NCBI GenBank assembly: GCA_017623115.1
Contig: JAGAPT010000005.1
Location: 1-48,393, forward strand
Reading direction: 5' to 3'
DNA: 48,393 nucleotides
Source: Alistipes sp.
GTDB lineage: Bacteria > Bacteroidota > Bacteroidia > Bacteroidales > Rikenellaceae
In this document: in pieces, positions 14,475 to 22,455 of the stretch
Layout of the letters: each line of letters opens with the position of its first letter
Numbering within the stretch: the first letter of the stretch is position 1
Program-made: the position numbers and the translations under genes
Notes under the pieces: generated by a model
Database searches by the model: none
The model's input: the letters and a program-made list of their open reading frames with translations, nothing else
What the model was told of the DNA's origin: nothing

Positions 14475-15968
14475 ATGCTAAAACAACCCAAAGGTTTGAT
14501 TGCGGCCGCATTGGCTAACACCGGTGAACGCTTCGGCTTCTACACGATGATGGCTATTTTGACCCTCTTCCTGATGTCGAAGTTCGGCATCGACAGCGAG
14601 GCGGCCGGCCGTATTTATTCGTTCTTCTACACCTCGATCTACATCTTGGCGTTGGCCGGAGGTTTCATTGCCGACCGTCTGCGCAACTACAAGGGTACGA
14701 TTATCGCAGGTTTGTTGGTGATGACCATCGGTTATGTGTTGCTGATGATTCCTTCGATTACCTCGAAGACGATTATCGTGGGTGCGCTGATGGTGATTGC
14801 TTTTGGTAATGGTCTGTTTAAGGGTAATTTGCAGGCACTCGTAGGTCAGCTTTATGACAACGAGACCTATGCCAAGTTGCGCGATACGGGCTTCCAAATT
14901 TTCTACATGTTCATCAACATCGGTGCCATGGTTGCACCGTTTGCTGCTGTCGGTGTTCGTAACTGGTGGCTTAAATCGCAGGGCTTCCTCTACAACTCAG
15001 ACCTTTCGGCTCTTTGCCACTCGTTCAACAATGGCACGATGTCGGAGGAGGTGATAAATGGTCGCTTCACGGAGCTGGCTGCGCAGGTGAGCATGAATGG
15101 TGCTCCGGCCGATTTGGCTGTTTTTGCCCAGGAGTATCTCAACGCCTTCAATACGGGTTTCCACTACGCGTTTGGTGTGGCTATCGTGGCGATGTTGTTC
15201 TCGCTCGTGATGTTCATGAGCAACAAGAAGAACCTGCCCGATCCGCAGGGTGCCGGTAAGAAGGAGGTTTCGAAAGCCGAGATTCAGCAGGATGCCAAGG
15301 AGATTAAGCAGCGTCTGTATGCGCTGTTTGCCGTCTTTGCCATCGTGATTTTCTTCTGGTTCTCGTTCCACCAGAATGGTTTGACGCTGACGCTCTTTGC
15401 GCAGGATTACACCCGTCTGGAGATCTTCGGCATGCCGATTTCGGCTGAGATTTTCCAGTCGGCCAACCCGATTTGCGTGGTGGTGCTGACGCCGATTGTG
15501 ATTGCTATTTTCGCTGCTTTGCGTGCTCGTGGTAAGGAGCCCTCGACCCCGATGAAGATTGCTATCGGTATGGGTATTGCCGCTGCGGCTTACGTGCTGA
15601 TGGTCTTCGGTTCGCTGGGTCTGCCGACACGTGCCGAGGTGGAGGCTATGGGTGGTCTGGACATCGCACAGCGTGTTACGCCTTGGTTGCTGGCGGCTAC
15701 CTACCTCATTCTGACCATCGCCGAGCTCTTCATCTCGCCGCTGGGTCTGTCGTTCGTGTCGAAGGTCGCTCCGCAGAAGTTGCAGGGTCTGATGCAGGGT
15801 TGCTGGCTGGGTGCTACGGCACTCGGTAACGGTCTTTTGTTCCTCGGCCCGATTCTCTACAACTCGATTTCGATTTCGGCCACATGGACCGTCTTCGTCG
15901 TTGTGTGCGGTATCTCGATGGTGGCGATGCTGGCTATGGTGAAGTGGTTGGAGAAGGTAACGCAGTAG
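14475..15968 (+). CDS. POT/PTR-family proton-dependent peptide transporter
   Basis: This is a 497-residue inner-membrane protein with about 12-14 hydrophobic segments. The signature GERFGFYTMMAILTLFL corresponds to the ExxER-F motif on helix 1 that couples proton and peptide binding. FGNGLFKGNLQALVGQLYD and FYMFINIGAMVAPF follow the family pattern. A hydrophilic loop at about residues 170-230 and a cytoplasmic loop (about 255-280) interrupt the helices. The protein would import di- or tripeptides with protons. It stands alone and ends in a strong terminator. Confidence 0.93.
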   Translation: MLKQPKGLIAAALANTGERFGFYTMMAILTLFLMSKFGIDSEAAGRIYSFFYTSIYILALAGGFIADRLRNYKGTIIAGLLVMTIGYVLLMIPSITSKTIIVGALMVIAFGNGLFKGNLQALVGQLYDNETYAKLRDTGFQIFYMFINIGAMVAPFAAVGVRNWWLKSQGFLYNSDLSALCHSFNNGTMSEEVINGRFTELAAQVSMNGAPADLAVFAQEYLNAFNTGFHYAFGVAIVAMLFSLVMFMSNKKNLPDPQGAGKKEVSKAEIQQDAKEIKQRLYALFAVFAIVIFFWFSFHQNGLTLTLFAQDYTRLEIFGMPISAEIFQSANPICVVVLTPIVIAIFAALRARGKEPSTPMKIAIGMGIAAAAYVLMVFGSLGLPTRAEVEAMGGLDIAQRVTPWLLAATYLILTIAELFISPLGLSFVSKVAPQKLQGLMQGCWLGATALGNGLLFLGPILYNSISISATWTVFVVVCGISMVAMLAMVKWLEKVTQ

Positions 15969-15989
15969 TTGCCTATTACCTTATAAATG

Positions 15990-16025
15990 AAAGGAGCCGC
16001 ACGATTTCGTGCGGCTCCTTTTTGT
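15990..16025. terminator. Bidirectional terminator between the POT gene and the sugar cassette
   Basis: The near-perfect hairpin AAAGGAGCCGCACG (15990-16003) / CGTGCGGCTCCTTT (16008-16021), loop ATTT, is followed by T on the plus strand and, on the minus strand, by an A/T-rich tail. It serves two convergent genes. Confidence 0.9.
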
Positions 16026-16040
16026 GTTGCATAGAGGTGC

Positions 16041-17192
16041 TTATTTCTTTGCACCTTTGAGCCAAAGGGCACAACCGGTCAGGTAGACAATCGTACCGGT
16101 CAGCACGATGAGCGAGCCGGCTTGGTTGCCAATCAGGTCGGTCATGATACCCATGGCGGGCGGAATCACGGCACCACCGAAGACACCCATAATCATCAGA
16201 CCCGAAATTTCGTTCTCCTTTTCGGGACGAGCCTTGAGGGCTGCCGAGTAGATAATCGGGAAGATACTCGAGCAGAAGAATCCAATCAGACCCACAAGTG
16301 CCAATACGGCCGATGTAGCCTGCAGGAAGAAGAGCAGACCGATGGTAATCAGGGCTGCAAAGATGTTGAGGCGGAAGTAGAGACGTTCGCTAATCTTCAT
16401 CAGCATAAACGAACCAATCAGCGCACCAATCGTGCGACATACGAAATAGACACTCGAACCATAACCGGCCTCCTCAACACTCATGCCGGCACGCTCGATG
16501 AGCAGCTTCGGAGCCACCGTGTTGGTACCTACATCGACACCCACCACGAAGAAGATACCGAAGAAGAGAATCAGAATGCGCTTATCCTTCAGCAGGCCGA
16601 GAATCTCGCCCATCGACGACGATTTGGTCGCCGGAGCATCCTCCTTGATGGGGGTGCAGAGCAACCAGAAGGCCGACAGGAGGGTGATGGCGGCATAAAT
16701 CGGGAAGAGATACTGCCAGTTGCCGAGTGTCTTGGCGGCAAAAGCGGCGATGAAGGGACCTGCAAACGACGATACGGCCTTCACGACCTGTCCCGTGGTG
16801 AGCGAACTGGCGTAGGTTTCGCCCTTCACAACATTCGAGAGCAGCGGCATGAGCGATACCTGCAACATCGTGTTACCGATACCGAGCAGCACGAAGGCCA
16901 CCATGCAGGTTACGAAATCGTAGTGGAAGAAGGGAATCAGCATACCGATGATTGTCACCACGTTGCTCAACTGTACCATCTGCTTGCGACCGATGCGGTT
17001 CATGAGCATGGCAAACGGCAGCGAGAGGAGCAGGAACCAGATGAAGACCATCGAGGGAATCAAGCCAGCCAACGACTCGCTCAAGTCGAAATCGCTCTTG
17101 ACGTAGCTGGTCGAGATACCTACCACGTCGCAGAAGCCCATCACAAAGAATCCGAAGAGGACGGGCATCAGTTTGGAAATAGAGTTGTTCAT
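16041..17192 (-). CDS. MFS sugar transporter (FHS/FucP-like)
   Basis: This is a 383-residue, 12-segment major facilitator. FGFFVMGFCDVVGISTSYVK on helix 1 and MNRIGRKQMVQLSN, the MFS loop 2-3 motif, are recognisable. The overall pattern is that of the fucose/glucose/galactose:H+ symporter group. It is the last gene of an operon with a ROK kinase and phosphomannose isomerase, so the substrate is likely mannose or a related hexose. That is an inference from context. Confidence 0.85.
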   Translation of the reverse strand: MNNSISKLMPVLFGFFVMGFCDVVGISTSYVKSDFDLSESLAGLIPSMVFIWFLLLSLPFAMLMNRIGRKQMVQLSNVVTIIGMLIPFFHYDFVTCMVAFVLLGIGNTMLQVSLMPLLSNVVKGETYASSLTTGQVVKAVSSFAGPFIAAFAAKTLGNWQYLFPIYAAITLLSAFWLLCTPIKEDAPATKSSSMGEILGLLKDKRILILFFGIFFVVGVDVGTNTVAPKLLIERAGMSVEEAGYGSSVYFVCRTIGALIGSFMLMKISERLYFRLNIFAALITIGLLFFLQATSAVLALVGLIGFFCSSIFPIIYSAALKARPEKENEISGLMIMGVFGGAVIPPAMGIMTDLIGNQAGSLIVLTGTIVYLTGCALWLKGAKK

Positions 17193-17219
17193 AGTATAAC
17201 TGTTTGGTTTGTAATTGCG

Positions 17220-18182
17220 CTAAATAGAGGCAGTGAGGAACTTCAGTCTCCCCTCGGGATGTACCGTCAAGTGCTCGTGGCGGGCAGCCACCAAGACCGT
17301 CTCGCCCTGACGAATCGACATCGTGTGGCCATCCTCGGTCGAGAGCCGGCCGGCACCTTCGAGTGCGATGACCACGACAAACGAGTCAAGCGGTGCAACC
17401 GGCAGGTCGATATCCTTGGTCAGCTCATAGAGCGAGGTGGTAAAGTAGTCGCACTGCACCAACTCACACCCCTCGTTGGGGGTAGCGGTGTAGCGGGTGC
17501 AATAGTCGTCGTAGAGGCGATAGTCGATAGCCTCCCGAGCCTCGTCAATGTGCAGTTCACGTGGCTTGCCGTCGAGACCCATGCGTCCATAGTCGTAGAC
17601 ACGATAGGTTACATCCGACGTCTGCTGAATCTCGGCCAGAAGCGTACCGGCACCGATGGCGTGTACACGTCCGGCCGGCAGGAAGAAGCAGTCTCCGGCT
17701 TTCACGGCATGACGAGCCAGCACCTCCGTGATGCGATTCTCGTGAATCAGCGCGGTGTACTCCTCTGGGGTTATTTGGCGAGAGAAACCCGAGATAAGTG
17801 AAGCATCCTGCTCGGCATCGAGGATGTACCACATCTCAGTCTTACCCTTCTTGCCGTGGCGAGCCATCGAAAGCGCATCGTCAGGGTGTACCTGAATCGA
17901 GAGGTTGTCGCGAGCATCGATGAATTTGATGAGCAACGGAAACTCCTCGCCAAAGCGTTCCAGGTTCTTCTTCCCGACCAACGCAGCACCTTCGCAAGCG
18001 ACCAATTCGGGCAGGGCACAACCGATATGGTCTCCCTCCGTCACCACCGATTCGCTTCCTTTGACACCCGAGAGTTCCCAACTCTCGCCGACATGTGTAA
18101 GGCCGTTTTCGACCCCTTTGAACGAGGCGATGCGCTCACCGCCCCAGACGGTCGTTTTATAGATGGGCTGAAACTTATACAT
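17220..18182 (-). CDS. manA: Mannose-6-phosphate isomerase, class I
   Basis: This enzyme interconverts mannose-6-phosphate and fructose-6-phosphate with a bound zinc. It has 320 residues, the usual size for the short class I type. Zinc ligand regions are visible: NLSIQVHPDDALSM (Gln and His), KTEMWYILD (Glu) and FLPAGRVHAIGAG (His). The N-terminus (FQPIYKTTVWGGERIASFKG) is typical. It starts three bases after the ROK kinase stop, so the two are translationally close, and the MFS gene follows after 27 bases. Confidence 0.95.
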   Translation of the reverse strand: MYKFQPIYKTTVWGGERIASFKGVENGLTHVGESWELSGVKGSESVVTEGDHIGCALPELVACEGAALVGKKNLERFGEEFPLLIKFIDARDNLSIQVHPDDALSMARHGKKGKTEMWYILDAEQDASLISGFSRQITPEEYTALIHENRITEVLARHAVKAGDCFFLPAGRVHAIGAGTLLAEIQQTSDVTYRVYDYGRMGLDGKPRELHIDEAREAIDYRLYDDYCTRYTATPNEGCELVQCDYFTTSLYELTKDIDLPVAPLDSFVVVIALEGAGRLSTEDGHTMSIRQGETVLVAARHEHLTVHPEGRLKFLTASI

Positions 18183-18185
18183 AGG

Positions 18186-19286
18186 CTATTTTTCGTCAAG
18201 CATCGAGAGGGCAAATGCGTAGGCTCCGAGTGCAATGGCACGGCTTGCGCCAAGTTTCGAGATGAGGATACCGATGCGTTTCTCGGGGTCGTAGTTCACC
18301 GTGCGCTCCGAGCCGTAGACCTTCAACGGGCGGGCAGCACCTTTGGCGAAGCGGGCAAATTCAGCCTCGTTGTCGAGGTCGTAGACCTCCATCTGGACAC
18401 GGCGCACCTCCTCACCCGAGAGGGTGCTGAGTTTCGAACGCATGGCTTCGAAGAGGCTCGGCAGGATATACTTCGATGCTGCGGCCACACCGCCACCGAT
18501 GACAATCGGGCCATCGACAAATGTTACGGCCGTAGCCATCGCATAGCCGGCCGTGGCACCCATCTCGGCAAAGGCCTTTCGAGCAGCCTCCTGGTCGCCC
18601 TCGCGGTTCCCTTCAGCAATGTCGAACAGATCTTTGGGCTCCAGACCATGATTCGGATTGCCGGTCAGCTCGCCATAGACCCGTTTTACGGCACGAATCG
18701 AAACGCCCTCCTCGACGATGACACCCGGCTTAGAGTGGTGCTCGAGACAGAAGGTCTCGACACACGAGTTATCGCCACGATTCAGACGGCCATCAATGAC
18801 GATACCCACACCGAATCCCGTGCCGAAGGTGTAGCCGACCAGGTTGCGGTAGCGTTTCTCGCTACCGGCAGCCGCCAACTGCTCGTTGAGCATCGGCAGT
18901 GCACCGCCCAGAGCCTCGCCATAGGCAAACAGGTCGCCATCGTTGTTGATGTAGACCGGAATCCCGAAACGCTCCTCGAGGAAAGGCCCCAGTGCCACAC
19001 CCTCGCGGAACGAGGGGAAGTTCGGCAGCCAACCTCCGATGATACCATTGCGGTAGTCGGCCGGGCCCGGGAAGGCGAAACTGATGGCGACGGGTTTCTC
19101 GTCGAGTTGCGCCATGATGCGCTCAAAACCCTCGACCATGGCCCCCAGGCAACGATCCAGATTATCTGATTGTGAAGGAAGCGTGATGGGATCAACGATG
19201 GGGCGATTGCCCTGCATCGCACCAAACACGAAATTTGTACCACCGGCATCGAGTGTGATGACGATGCGTTTGTCCTGGCTATACAT
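18186..19286 (-). CDS. ROK-family sugar kinase (probable mannokinase/hexokinase)
   Basis: This is a 366-residue ROK kinase. The phosphate-1 motif is ITLDAGGTNFVFGAM. The sugar-binding and catalytic part has NNDGDLFAYGEALGG (catalytic Asp). VGYTFGTGFGVGIVIDGRLN and PIVIGGGVAAASKYI complete the ATP-binding fold. The classic ROK zinc cysteine cluster (CxCGxxGC) is not evident, as in some Bacteroidetes ROK kinases. Being the first gene of the kinase-ManA-MFS operon, it most likely phosphorylates mannose after import. Glucose or fructose are alternatives. Confidence 0.9.
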   Translation of the reverse strand: MYSQDKRIVITLDAGGTNFVFGAMQGNRPIVDPITLPSQSDNLDRCLGAMVEGFERIMAQLDEKPVAISFAFPGPADYRNGIIGGWLPNFPSFREGVALGPFLEERFGIPVYINNDGDLFAYGEALGGALPMLNEQLAAAGSEKRYRNLVGYTFGTGFGVGIVIDGRLNRGDNSCVETFCLEHHSKPGVIVEEGVSIRAVKRVYGELTGNPNHGLEPKDLFDIAEGNREGDQEAARKAFAEMGATAGYAMATAVTFVDGPIVIGGGVAAASKYILPSLFEAMRSKLSTLSGEEVRRVQMEVYDLDNEAEFARFAKGAARPLKVYGSERTVNYDPEKRIGILISKLGASRAIALGAYAFALSMLDEK

Positions 19287-19341
19287 AGTGTAAAAAGCGG
19301 TATAAATGAGTAATTATTTGTGCTATCTTGTTATGAGGGTT

Positions 19342-19349
19342 GGGGGGGG
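19342..19349. repeat. Eight-base G tract upstream of the ROK operon
   Basis: A run of eight guanines lies 56 bases before the kinase ATG in the 19287-19521 intergenic region. No clear promoter was seen there. Confidence 0.4.
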
Positions 19350-19442
19350 CTGCTGCTCGCTTTGCAAAAAGCTCCTATCCCGTTGCAATTTCGCAATTTT
19401 TTCGCGAATCTGCAAACAAAATCGAGCTGAATTTACCGATAG

Positions 19443-19495
19443 AAAAAACCGATTGACAGCTGTTTGGTAGATACAAAATCCATCTGTCAATCGGT
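19443..19495 (-). terminator. Terminator of the PUL enzyme operon, large loop
   Basis: ACCGATTGACAG (19448-19459) pairs perfectly with CTGTCAATCGGT (19484-19495) across a 24-base loop. The minus-strand RNA then runs into T6. It lies 27 bases after the GH88 stop. Confidence 0.75.
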
Positions 19496-19521
19496 ATTCG
19501 TGTTGGTTTGCAGTGGTTATG

Positions 19522-20709
19522 TTACGCTTGACGCAACTGCTTTAGGCGCAGCAACGCTTCGATGTAATAGTAATCGGCATAGACGATGGCATAGTCAATC
19601 TCCGAGCCGGCCGGATGGTGGCCGGTCGAGTGGATGAGGAATGCCGGACAGGCATCGCCACCACGATAGGAGGCGTCGAGCGATTGCAACATCTGCTCGG
19701 CCGATTTCAAGTATGCAGCCCCCTGTTCTCCGTCAACATATCCTGACAGTTCGATGAGTGCCGATGCCACCACGGCAGCTGCCGATGCATCACGCGGGGC
19801 CGCAGGAATCTTCGGATCGTTGAAATCCCAGTAGGGGACGAGATCCTCGGGTAGTTGCTTGAGGTAAATATCCGCTGCTTTGCAGGCCATCTCGCGATAG
19901 CGTTCATCCTTCGTAAAGCGATAACACATCGTGTAGCCATAGATGGCCCACGCCTGGCCGCGCGCCCACATCGAGTCGTCGGCGTAGCCTTGGTGGGTAC
20001 ATCCGCGCATAAACGCGCCTGTTTCGGCATTGTAGACCGCTACGTGGTAAGAACTGCCATCGGGGCGGAAGTGGTATTCCATGGTCGTATCGGCGTGCAT
20101 GCGGGCAATCTCGGCATAGCGTGGATTGCCACTTGCCTCCGAGGCCCAGAAGAGCGTCTCGAGGTTAATCATATTGTCCATGATGGTGTTGTGGCCGCCG
20201 AAATTCTCCACCTCGCGTGGCCACGACAACAAGGTCCCGACCTGTGGGTTGAAGAGCTCGATGATACGGTCGGCAATCGCCAGAATCACCTCTTTGTATT
20301 GCGGATTCTGGGTCAGACGATAGCCGTTTCCGTAGCTGTTGAAGATGATAAACCCCAGGTCATGGTCATAGGCGGGCATATCTTTTAGGAAGCCTAACAC
20401 TTCGGTGTAGCCCTCGGCGGCCTGGCGGAACTGCTCGTCGCCCGTATGCTCGTAGGTATACCACAAGATGCCCGGCCAGAACCCTTCGGTCCAGAGTTCC
20501 TTCGATACGGGGCGCAAACTCCATTGATGCTCGTCGGGGGCGATATTGCGCGGTGAAAGCATGTAATCAAGAGGCTGCAACTCCTCCAAGGCTCGTTCGG
20601 TTTGAGCGGCACAATAGTCGAGCGCCTGCTCGCTGAAACTACTTGGTGACGAGCACCCTGCAAAGCCGATGCAGAGGCTTGCCACTACCCATTTGAATGC
20701 GTTTTTCAT
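19522..20709 (-). CDS. GH88 unsaturated glucuronyl/galacturonyl hydrolase, lipoprotein
   Basis: GH88 enzymes hydrate the unsaturated uronic acid left at the non-reducing end by polysaccharide lyases. This 395-residue protein begins with a lipoprotein signal (SLCIGFAGCSS). The alpha/alpha barrel shows HNTIMDNMINLETLFWASE (catalytic Asp near residue 178) and THQGYADDSMWARGQAWAIY (second Asp near 244). PRDASAAAVVASALIEL follows the family pattern near the C-terminus. It is the last gene of the enzyme operon. Its presence implies lyase-made oligosaccharides, matching the two lyase-like genes in the locus. Confidence 0.93.
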   Translation of the reverse strand: MKNAFKWVVASLCIGFAGCSSPSSFSEQALDYCAAQTERALEELQPLDYMLSPRNIAPDEHQWSLRPVSKELWTEGFWPGILWYTYEHTGDEQFRQAAEGYTEVLGFLKDMPAYDHDLGFIIFNSYGNGYRLTQNPQYKEVILAIADRIIELFNPQVGTLLSWPREVENFGGHNTIMDNMINLETLFWASEASGNPRYAEIARMHADTTMEYHFRPDGSSYHVAVYNAETGAFMRGCTHQGYADDSMWARGQAWAIYGYTMCYRFTKDERYREMACKAADIYLKQLPEDLVPYWDFNDPKIPAAPRDASAAAVVASALIELSGYVDGEQGAAYLKSAEQMLQSLDASYRGGDACPAFLIHSTGHHPAGSEIDYAIVYADYYYIEALLRLKQLRQA

Positions 20710-20729
20710 CTATGCTCAATCGTTTTTTA

Positions 20730-22382
20730 TTAGTCGTTCTTCGTGATGCGGAACCAATCGACATCGATCCATCCACGGTCTACCCGGCCTCCGTTATTCA
20801 GGCAGCAAAGACCCACTTTGGCCCCAATCCATTTGCCCACACGCGCCTTGAAGGGGTGCTTGATGGCCTTGAAATGCTTCCCATCCAGGCTATATGCAAA
20901 GTGGCAAATACCTCCCTGCTCCACCTTGACACGGAACCATACGTCGGTCGTGTAGAGTGGAATGGCTCCACTTGCGTGGCGGGTGAGCGACGTGCGCTCC
21001 AATTCGATACGCTGCTCGGGAGCGTTGCGGTCGGCATTGTGGCAGGTTACCAATTCGATGACCGCCTCGTTTCCTTGGCGCGTAATAGCCAGACGGGCAT
21101 AGTCGTAGCCCATGACCAGCAGGTTGCCGCTATCGCCTTGCCCCTTCGATGCAAAACGCATCTTGGTGGTTGCCGTAAAGGCTTCGGCGGGGAATTTCTG
21201 CAACAGCAGGTTCGGCAGACTCCAGAGATTGACAAACTTTTCACGCGAGGCGTAGAGGCGCAGGAAGCCGTAGCCACTCGAGAACGAGAACCAATCTTCG
21301 GGATTGGCATGCCACTGCCATTGCAACCCTAATGTGCGTGTCTCAAATTCGTCGCTCTCCTGCGGTGTGCAGGGTTTGCTGACCCCTCCGATAGGGAGTC
21401 GGCTGTTCAGAACGGGTGTTCCGCAGCCGTCTCCGTCGGAATCCTCTCCGATGACACACCAATCATTGTCTAACCACTTCATCGGATTGAGGTGTATGAT
21501 GCGCCCATAGGTGCCTTTATCTTGGAAATGGAGGAACCATGACTCTCCTTGAGGGGTCTCGATCCATGCTCCTTGATGCGGACCGTTTACCGGACTGTCG
21601 TTTTGCGCCATGACGATGCGCGCCTCATAGGGCCCGTAGATATCCTTCGAGCGAAGCACAACCTGCCAGCCGGTGGCGACACCGCCGGCCGGTGCAAAGA
21701 TGTAGTACCAACCGTTACGCTTGTAGAGCTTAGCTCCCTCGATGGTGTGATTGATGCCATCGTTGCCATCGAAAATCATCACCTCTTTCGAGATGCAGGC
21801 CGTACCCTCTTGATTCAGTTCGACGAGCGAGATGATGCTGTTCAAGCCCGAACGACTGCCGGCCCAGGCATGCGCCAGATAGAGTCGCCCATCATCGTCC
21901 CACAGTGGCGAGGGGTCAATCAGACCCTTGCCGGCCTTGACCAATACGGGCTTCTCCCACTTGCCGCGCGGATGCTGGGTCTTAACCATATAGATACCGA
22001 AATCGGGGTCGCCCCAATAGATGTAGTACCATCCGTCGTGGTATTTGATGCAGGGAGCCCACACGCCACGGCCGTGTTGTGGTTGGCGGAAGAAATCCGT
22101 AGGAACGAGCTCCTCGAGTGCATATCCGGCCAAACTCCAATTCACCAAATCCTTCGAGTGGAGAATCGGCAGACCGGGAATGCAGTTAAACGATGAGGCG
22201 GTCATCCAATAGTCATCACCTACCCGTACCACATCGGGATCCGAATAGTCAGCATGCAACACCGGATTGCGGAAGGTGCCGTTGCCTTGGTCGGCACACC
22301 ACACCTCCGAGCAATAGGGTTGTGCACCCAGCGGCAGCGTCATCCATAACGCTCCGAGCAGATAAATCAAATGGCGTATCAT
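20730..22382 (-). CDS. GH43 family glycosidase with C-terminal beta-sandwich
   Basis: The start is placed at the ATG complementary to 22380-22382, opening MIRHLIYLLGALWMTLPLGA, a signal peptide; 550 residues follow. The five-bladed propeller carries the GH43 triad: base Asp in LHADYSDPDVVRVGDDYWM (near 47), the pKa-modulating Asp in GLIDPSPLWDDDG (near 157) and the acid Glu in HTIEGAKLYKRNG (near 214). Residues from about 340 form a second beta-sandwich domain like that of beta-xylosidase/arabinofuranosidase GH43 enzymes. Likely activities are alpha-L-arabinofuranosidase or beta-xylosidase; subfamily 12 is a guess. The next gene (GH88) starts 20 bases downstream. Confidence 0.9.
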   Translation of the reverse strand: MIRHLIYLLGALWMTLPLGAQPYCSEVWCADQGNGTFRNPVLHADYSDPDVVRVGDDYWMTASSFNCIPGLPILHSKDLVNWSLAGYALEELVPTDFFRQPQHGRGVWAPCIKYHDGWYYIYWGDPDFGIYMVKTQHPRGKWEKPVLVKAGKGLIDPSPLWDDDGRLYLAHAWAGSRSGLNSIISLVELNQEGTACISKEVMIFDGNDGINHTIEGAKLYKRNGWYYIFAPAGGVATGWQVVLRSKDIYGPYEARIVMAQNDSPVNGPHQGAWIETPQGESWFLHFQDKGTYGRIIHLNPMKWLDNDWCVIGEDSDGDGCGTPVLNSRLPIGGVSKPCTPQESDEFETRTLGLQWQWHANPEDWFSFSSGYGFLRLYASREKFVNLWSLPNLLLQKFPAEAFTATTKMRFASKGQGDSGNLLVMGYDYARLAITRQGNEAVIELVTCHNADRNAPEQRIELERTSLTRHASGAIPLYTTDVWFRVKVEQGGICHFAYSLDGKHFKAIKHPFKARVGKWIGAKVGLCCLNNGGRVDRGWIDVDWFRITKND

Positions 22383-22455
22383 AGCGTAAACTCGTTCTCT
22401 TTTTTTATTGTATACGAATAACTCGGTAAAAATACTCAAATAAAGGTGAGAAATC

